From: an uncultured Oscillospiraceae bacterium
GTDB taxonomy: Bacteria > Bacillota > Clostridia > Oscillospirales > Oscillospiraceae
Direction: 5' to 3'
Assembly (NCBI GenBank): GCA_934661715.1
Contig: CAKUJL010000112.1
Location: 1-5,435, forward strand
DNA: 5,435 bases
The translations under genes and the position numbers were made by a program. Below, piece by piece: positions 1 to 4,900 of this stretch (positions are counted from its first letter, which is position 1; each line of letters begins with the position of its first letter). The notes beneath the pieces were generated by a model that did no database searches, was not told the DNA's origin, and saw only the letters and a list, made by a program, of their open reading frames with translations.

Positions 1-16
1 GTTTACAGATGTAAAC
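1..16. promoter_or_regulatory. BlaI-like palindrome inside radA (possible operator)
   Basis: The first 16 bases, GTTTACAGATGTAAAC, are a perfect inverted repeat with 7-bp arms and a 2-bp centre. They match the BlaI/MecI-type operator form (TACA-NN-TGTA core) better than any of the three boxes in front of the blaI gene in this window. The site lies within radA codons (FTDVN), about 1.5 kb upstream of that promoter. It may be a real secondary binding site or chance, since the coding sequence explains it without any regulatory role. Confidence 0.3.
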
Positions 17-886
17 CCGGATATTTTGATCGCCGACTCCATCCAGACGCTCTTTTCCCCCGACAACACCTCCGCGCCGGGCTCTGTGTCGCAGGTCAAG
101 GACTGCACGATGCGGCTGATGCACCTGGCGAAGAGCACGGGCGCGAGCGTTTTCGTCGTGGGCCATGTCAACAAGGAGGGCGCGATCGCGGGGCCGAAGG
201 TTTTAGAGCACATGGTCGACTGCGTGTTGTACTTTGAAGGCGAACAGGCGATGGGCTACCGCATTTTACGCGCGGCCAAGAACCGTTTCGGCTCGACAAA
301 TGAGATCGGCGTCTTCGAGATGGACGAGGAGGGGCTGCGCGAGGTGCCGAACCCGTCGGAAATGCTCCTTTCCGGAAGGCCGCTGAACGCGCCCGGAACG
401 TGCGTGGCCTGCGCGATGGAAGGCACGCGCCCGGTGCTTGCCGAGGTGCAGGTGTTAGTCAGCCGGACAAGCTTCAATGTCCCGCGCCGGACGAGCAACG
501 GCTTTGACTTTAACCGCGCGAATCTGCTGCTGGCCGTCACGGAAAAGCGCGGCGGGCAGAATATTTCGATGTGCGACGCGTATGTGAACGTCATCGGCGG
601 GCTGTATCTCGACGAACCCGCGGCGGACCTGGCCTTAGTCCTGGCGGTTGCGTCCAGCCACCGCGACACGCCGATCGACGCCAAAACGCTTGCCATCGGC
701 GAGGTCGGCCTCACGGGAGAGGTGCGGTCCGTGACCGCGATGCAGCAGCGGCTCACAGAGGCGGCGAGACTCGGCTTTACGCGCTGCATCGTGCCGCGGC
801 ACTCGACGAGCCAATTGCAGGTGCCGGATGGCATGGAGCTCGTTCGCGTGCGCAATATCCGCGAAGCCATCGAAATGGCGCTGTAA
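2..886 (+). CDS. radA: DNA repair protein RadA (5'-truncated by window)
   Basis: RadA is a RecA-like ATPase that processes branched recombination intermediates and helps load DNA during homologous recombination and repair in the cytoplasm. The window starts inside the gene, so the N-terminal zinc finger and Walker A region are absent; 294 codons remain of a family usually around 450-460 residues. The visible part begins FTDVNPDILIADSIQTLF, the Walker B strand region, followed by the SAPGSVSQVKDC and VGHVNKEG segments typical of RadA. The RadA hallmark KNRFG is encoded at 278-292. The C-terminal half is the Lon-protease-like domain, with EPAADLALVLAVASS where Lon carries its catalytic serine; lack of that serine is normal for RadA. 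An internal TTG at 26 is not a real start, because the frame is open upstream to base 2. TAA at 884-886 overlaps the ribosome binding site of the next gene, so the two genes are probably cotranscribed. Identification is secure. Confidence 0.96.
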   Translation, partial: FTDVNPDILIADSIQTLFSPDNTSAPGSVSQVKDCTMRLMHLAKSTGASVFVVGHVNKEGAIAGPKVLEHMVDCVLYFEGEQAMGYRILRAAKNRFGSTNEIGVFEMDEEGLREVPNPSEMLLSGRPLNAPGTCVACAMEGTRPVLAEVQVLVSRTSFNVPRRTSNGFDFNRANLLLAVTEKRGGQNISMCDAYVNVIGGLYLDEPAADLALVLAVASSHRDTPIDAKTLAIGEVGLTGEVRSVTAMQQRLTEAARLGFTRCIVPRHSTSQLQVPDGMELVRVRNIREAIEMAL

Positions 887-891
887 GGAGG
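885..891 (+). promoter_or_regulatory. Ribosome binding site deciding the GTG start of the HD gene
   Basis: AAGGAGG is a near-perfect Shine-Dalgarno sequence, beginning within the radA stop codon and ending 7 nt before the GTG at 899. It fixes that GTG as the start and shows that translation of the HD-domain gene is closely linked to the end of radA. Confidence 0.85.
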
Positions 892-898
892 AATTCAA

Positions 899-1462
899 GT
901 GGAAGCGAGAACATTTTTAGAGGTTTTGCACGTGGCAGAACGGCTCAAGGACGTCACGCGCCACTGCACGACAAGCAAGGGTGCGCCCGAAAACGTCGCC
1001 GGTCACAGCTGGCGCATGGCCTTGATGGCGTACTTTATGACAGATGAATTTCCAACGCTCGACATGGAAAAGGTCATCAAAATGTGCCTGATCCACGATC
1101 TGGGCGAGTGCTTCACGGGCGATATTCCGACCTTCCGCAAGACGCGGGCCGATGAAGACAGGGAAGCAAGCTTACTTTCCAACTGGGTAGCGTCCCTTCC
1201 GGAGCCGTACTGCACGCAGATGCAGACGCTGTATGCGGAAATGGACGCTTTGATGACGCCGGAAGCGAAGCTCTACAAGTCGATCGACAAGCTGGAGGCC
1301 GTCATCCAGCACAACGAGTCGCCGATTTCGACCTGGGAGCCGCACGAATACGAGCTCAACCGGACATATGCGACCGATATCGTGCAGTATTCCGACTACC
1401 TGAAAGGCCTTCGCGCGGAAATACTCAAGGACACCAACGACAAAATCGAGGCGGGGAAGTGA
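899..1462 (+). CDS. HD-domain hydrolase, YfbR/HDDC2-like 5'-deoxynucleotidase family
   Basis: This 187-residue cytoplasmic protein has the metal-binding HD phosphohydrolase fold. Visible ligands are His36 (in ENVAGHSWR), His66-Asp67 (in CLIHDLGE) and Asp130 (in KSIDKLEA), matching the H...HD...D pattern of YfbR and HDDC2, which dephosphorylate deoxynucleoside monophosphates. Glu70 and GDIPTF (74-79) are also family-typical, as is the downstream HNESPISTW stretch. Gly35 stands where relatives usually have Glu (AEHS); the effect is unknown. The length fits the family. The start is GTG, supported by the ribosome binding site 7 nt upstream; the stop lies in the loop of the following terminator. 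Following radA by 12 bp suggests a shared operon and perhaps a role in nucleotide-pool upkeep during repair, which is inference. The family is clear, but the exact substrate cannot be read from sequence. Confidence 0.88.
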   Translation: MEARTFLEVLHVAERLKDVTRHCTTSKGAPENVAGHSWRMALMAYFMTDEFPTLDMEKVIKMCLIHDLGECFTGDIPTFRKTRADEDREASLLSNWVASLPEPYCTQMQTLYAEMDALMTPEAKLYKSIDKLEAVIQHNESPISTWEPHEYELNRTYATDIVQYSDYLKGLRAEILKDTNDKIEAGK

Positions 1463-1477
1463 TCCCCGCCTCTTTTT
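1448..1477 (+). terminator. Intrinsic terminator of the radA-HD operon
   Basis: A perfect 10-bp GC-rich stem (GAGGCGGGGA at 1448-1457 with TCCCCGCCTC at 1463-1472) closes a 5-nt loop and is followed by TTTTT at 1473-1477. The HD gene's TGA (1460-1462) is in the loop and its last sense codons form the left arm. This separates the housekeeping operon from the blaI operon. Confidence 0.93.
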
Positions 1478-1488
1478 CTGCCCCCAAA

Positions 1489-1504
1489 GTCTACAGCTGT
1501 AAAC
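1489..1504. promoter_or_regulatory. BlaI-type operator 1
   Basis: GTCTACAGCTGTAAAC has a perfect TACA-GC-TGTA core and differs from the symmetric GTTTACA-NN-TGTAAAC form at one position. It lies upstream of the -35 box with its centre at 1496.5, 31 bp before the centre of operator 2. Binding by the adjacent BlaI-like protein is inferred from similarity to known BlaI/MecI operators. Confidence 0.78.
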
Positions 1505-1519
1505 AAATTTTTAAAATCG

Positions 1520-1535
1520 GTTGACAAACGTAAAC
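1520..1535. promoter_or_regulatory. BlaI-type operator 2, overlapping the -35 box
   Basis: GTTGACAAACGTAAAC matches the 14 non-central positions of the GTTTACA-NN-TGTAAAC form at 12. The TTGACA -35 hexamer (1521-1526) is embedded in it, which probably explains one deviation. A repressor bound here would block RNA polymerase directly. The centre is at 1527.5. Confidence 0.76.
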
Positions 1536-1549
1536 CGATATGGTATCTT
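1521..1549 (+). promoter_or_regulatory. Sigma-A promoter of the blaI-blaR1-like operon
   Basis: The -35 box TTGACA (1521-1526) is a perfect consensus. A 17-bp spacer leads to TATCTT (1544-1549), which matches TATAAT at 4 of 6 positions. Transcription is expected to start around 1555-1558. The promoter is interleaved with operators 2 and 3, so it should be strong when free and shut when the repressor is bound. Confidence 0.85.
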
Positions 1550-1551
1550 AG

Positions 1552-1567
1552 GTTTACAACAGTAAAC
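1552..1567. promoter_or_regulatory. BlaI-type operator 3, over the expected transcription start
   Basis: GTTTACAACAGTAAAC has a full left arm and 6 of 7 right-arm bases of the symmetric operator. Its centre at 1559.5 is 32 bp from that of operator 2. It begins 2 bp after the -10 box and ends just before the ribosome binding site, so it covers the predicted +1 region, a typical repressor position. Confidence 0.82.
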
Positions 1568-1568
1568 G

Positions 1569-1575
1569 AAAGGAG
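1569..1575 (+). promoter_or_regulatory. Ribosome binding site of the BlaI-like gene
   Basis: AAAGGAG ends 9 nt before the ATG at 1585 and begins 2 nt after operator 3. It supports ATG 1585 as the start. Confidence 0.85.
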
Positions 1576-1584
1576 CAAAACCGT

Positions 1585-1956
1585 ATGGATTACAAGCTCA
1601 ATCCCAGCGAATGGCGCGTGTTGCAGACGCTCTGGGGCCATGCGCCGCAGACCTTGATGCAGCTCATTTCCAATTTGCAGCGCTCGACCGACTGGTCGCA
1701 GAGCACGATCAAAACGCTCGTCACGCGGATGACGGAAAAGGGCGTGCTGCGCTTTGAGGGCGACCGGCCGCGGCTTTATTTTCCGAACATTCAGAAGGAG
1801 GACGCCGCGTTTTCCGAGACGCAGCAGCTGTTATCAAAGGCCTTCGGCGGCAATTTCGGGCTGCTCATGAGCAACTTCATCGACAACGCGAAGCTATCGA
1901 AAAGCGATCTCGAAGAGCTCTACGACATGCTGCGGCAGGCGGAGGAAGGGTTATGA
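1585..1956 (+). CDS. blaI: BlaI/MecI/CopY-family winged-helix repressor
   Basis: This 123-residue protein is a DNA-binding repressor of the BlaI/MecI family, expected to bind the upstream TACA/TGTA boxes as a dimer. Residues 4-70 form the winged-helix domain: LNPSEWRVLQTLW is the usual first helix, WSQSTIKTLVTRMTEKGVL (37-55) carries the recognition helix, and FEGDRPRLYFP (57-67) is the wing. Residues 75-120 form the helical dimerisation part. It keeps Asn97-Phe98 in LMSNFIDNAKLS, corresponding to the Asn-Phe bond cut in S. aureus BlaI and MecI on induction, so it is probably inactivated by proteolysis. Length matches the family (about 120-128). It is the first gene of the operon and overlaps the M56 sensor gene by 4 bp (ATGA). 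Autoregulation is strongly suggested by the three operators. The symbol refers to family; no beta-lactamase is in view, so the regulated function may not be beta-lactam resistance. Confidence 0.93.
   Translation: MDYKLNPSEWRVLQTLWGHAPQTLMQLISNLQRSTDWSQSTIKTLVTRMTEKGVLRFEGDRPRLYFPNIQKEDAAFSETQQLLSKAFGGNFGLLMSNFIDNAKLSKSDLEELYDMLRQAEEGL
1941..1945 (+). promoter_or_regulatory. Ribosome binding site of the M56 sensor gene, inside blaI
   Basis: GGAGG lies in the last codons of the repressor gene, 7 nt before ATG 1953 and 10 nt before the alternative ATG 1956. The better spacing and the ATGA overlap favour 1953, giving translational coupling of repressor and sensor. Confidence 0.7.
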
Positions 1957-4900
1957 TGAATACGGTTCTGGAAGTGCTCGTCTCTTCCTCCGTTCTGATC
2001 ACGGCGCTGGCGGCGCTGCGGTTTTTCCTGCGCGGGAAGATCAGCGCAAGACTACAGTACGCGCTCTGGCTTCTGGCGGCGCTTCGGCTTCTGGTGCCGG
2101 TATCGCTCGTTTCCAGCCCGGTAAGCGTGATGAACGCCGTGCCGGAAGCTGCGATCGAGCAGACGCCGTTTGTGTTCGAGCAGACCGGCACTTCCCAGTG
2201 GGACACGATCGATTCGAAGCCGCTTCCGGCGTCTACGGCTGTAGACGAAAATGCGCAGGAGGAAGCGAAGCCTGCCATGCAGCTTGAGCCGGAGACGTCT
2301 TCCAGGCTTTCCACGCAGGCAGTTCTGGCCATTGTATGGGCGGCGGGAAGCGCTCTGACGCTGGGCTTTATCTTGACGCAGAATCTTCGCGCGGCAAAGC
2401 GGCTGAAGGAAAATCGCGTCCAGCTCGATGTGCGGGAGGCGGAAATTCCGGTTTACAGGACGGAAGAATTAGCGACGCCGTGCCTGTTTGGCCTTGTGCG
2501 CCCGAGTGTGTATCTGACGAAAAGCGCGTTTGATGCGGACGGAAATCCGGACGCGTTTGTCCTGCGGCACGAGCTGACGCATTATCATAGGCGCGACCAC
2601 ATCTGGTGCGCCCTGCGGCTTCTTTGCACGGCGGCGTACTGGTTTGACCCGTTTGTGTGGCTGGCGGCGAAGCTCTCGAAGCTCGATTGTGAGCTGGCCT
2701 GCGACGAGGCAGTCCTTCGGGGTCTTGACGATCTCGAGCGCATTGCCTACGGAAGGGCGCTTCTCGGGCAGGTTTCTCCCAGGCAGGACAAGGCGTATCT
2801 CGCCGCGTGCGCCACGACGATGGCCTCCAGCAAACGGGCCCTTCGCACGCGCATCCGGCGCATTGCAAAAAAGCAAAAGACGACAGCTGTCGCCCTCGTG
2901 CTGGCCGTGGCCGTGTGCGTGGTGCTGGCTGCCTGCACGTTCACAAATCGCGCCGCGGAAATGGGCACGGCGAAGCTTGCTGCGAAGGACAGCGCCGAAA
3001 CGGTTCTGGAGATCGACGGATGGAGCTACCGCTTGGAGCTGCAGCAGCTGAGCCGCGAAGACGCCGCACGCGTTACAAAGCTCGGCAAGGTCGCCAATGC
3101 CGCAGACAAGGCGCTGACAGACGATTTAACGCCGGAGCGCACGCCGGTCTACTATGGGGAACTGGACGGGCAGATGGTCTATCAGAATAAGACCGGGCAG
3201 TGGTGCTATCTGGATCTCATGTTCTTGCACAATGAAGATATGGACGCGCTCGACCGTTATGCGCCTGACTGCGGAAAAAACGGCGGTATCTACTACTGCC
3301 GCACGGGAACGATATATGTCGCGGAAAAGATAAATGAGGACGCAAGCATCGACGTGCAGTTGTTTGTGGTCGGTCTGGTCGATGGCGAGGTCCAGGTCAC
3401 GCATACGGCGGAAGGCCGCTTTGATGACACCTGCGGCTATGGCCTTTATCAGACGCGGTTTGACAATATGACCGTCGTTTTTGGCCTGCTCGACCCAAAC
3501 GGCATGAAAGACACGTCCACGCATGAGATTTCAGGCGTAAACTATAACGGTATCTGGGTTCGGTTTGAAGATGAATCCGGCAAGGGACAGTCTGTGATTG
3601 CGTCAGTCAGCACGCCGTTTGCGCTGGAATTCTACGATTGCGGAAGAGCTGTTTCTGCGGAGCTGAAAATGAATAAGAACTGGGTCAGTTCTGAGAAGAA
3701 TCCGGCCGCAGTCTTTACAGACATCCCAGCGGCGGGCGAGGACCGTGCTGCAGCACTTTCCATAAATGAACCGTCTACAGCTGCCGCCGTGACTGAAGGG
3801 GCGGAGACGACAGATGTCGACCAGGAGGCCATCCGGCAGGCGGTGTATGAGAGATTCTCGACTGCGCAATGGGATTGGGATACGCTCACCGAGGACGAGG
3901 CCCGCACGTTTGAAGGCACAGACTCTCGCGAAAACGGCATGATCGGCAGTTACCCGAACTACTACGGCGCGTTCGCAGACTATTTTGCCGCCGCCGGAAA
4001 AGCCCCGTCGGACGAAGAAGTCTGGACAATTACGCTGCCGCGCGAGAACCTGATGGCGCTCTCCATCCACCAGTACGGCGAGCAGGTGCAAAAGCTCTAC
4101 TACTGTCTGGGCACCGGCACGCTCTGCGGTTTCCTGCAGCAGCCGCAGATCGATACCGACACGCGCGTCGGCATCGGCATCTCGACGGACTACGCGGACG
4201 AAAACATCGTCGTGTTCCACGGGTATTTCGGCCTGTTCGTCTACGATCTGAATAGAAGCGAAATCACCTTCTCGATGGACCTCGGCACGGCGACGGGCAC
4301 GACGAATATGCAGGGCAGCTACGCGGTGTCGGTGTTCGTCGAAGCAAAAACGGAAACGCCCGAGATTATGGTAACCTATTATGACATGCAGCGCGTCGGC
4401 GAATCGCCGCTGTCTTACTATATTGACGCCGCCACCGGTGAAATTCGCTACAGCCCGACCGTCTATCCCGAAAACGGCTTTGTTTCCGCGGGAACGCAGG
4501 CACATAACGTCGAGATGGTCACGGACAACGTCAAAGACCTCACGTATTCCGACGGCACGAAGACGTGGAAGCTCTTTGAAAACTGGGACTTCGGAACCGC
4601 CGCGGACGGGAGAATTGTTCCGCTGACAAACCCGGCCTCCGGAGGGGAGGACGCGGACAAAGCGGCGTTCTTTGACCTGTTCTACGAGCTCGACGAGCGT
4701 TCCATGCAGGCGTATCTGGACGAGCACCCCGAAGCGCTCGCAAACGGCTGGGCGGGCATCCGGATTGACGCCTCCGGCCTTGACGAAGAAGGAACGTCCA
4801 TCCACACAAAGCTCGGTGAGCAGGTGCTGGCCGTGAATTATGAGCAGAGTCTGCTTCTTCTGTGCGTGGAGGGAAAGAGCTATCGCGGCGTGCTGGCGGT

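Noticed and set aside
26..28. TTG as a start codon for a shortened RadA.
   Set aside because: The frame is open upstream to base 2 and the upstream residues match RadA, so this is an internal Leu codon of a gene cut by the window.
256..870. A 204-codon minus-strand frame opposite radA.
   Set aside because: radA on the plus strand is unmistakable here and the antisense product resembles nothing known.
571..1047. A plus-strand frame bridging radA and the HD gene.
   Set aside because: An out-of-frame Arg-rich translation overlapping two well-supported genes; no ribosome binding site at its start.
1440..1477. Bidirectional use of the terminator.
   Set aside because: On the minus strand only a four-T run follows the hairpin and no convergent gene ends there, so only plus-strand function is supported.
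2451..2460. GTTTACAGGA, resembling a half operator.
   Set aside because: No matching right arm follows; a single 7-bp half-site in coding sequence is expected by chance.
3189..3197. A Lys-Thr-Gly triplet (413-415) in the ectodomain, as in penicillin-binding proteins.
   Set aside because: No SxxK precedes it in the ectodomain, and the only SxxK seen (SSEK, 579-582) lies after it. The order and spacing do not fit a transpeptidase or class-D-like fold.
3603..4805. A 400-codon open frame on the minus strand.
   Set aside because: It lies wholly opposite the sensor gene, whose plus-strand frame is continuous and has recognisable domains at both ends. Its Arg/Val-rich composition is typical of the antisense of GC-biased codons, and it shows no family motif.
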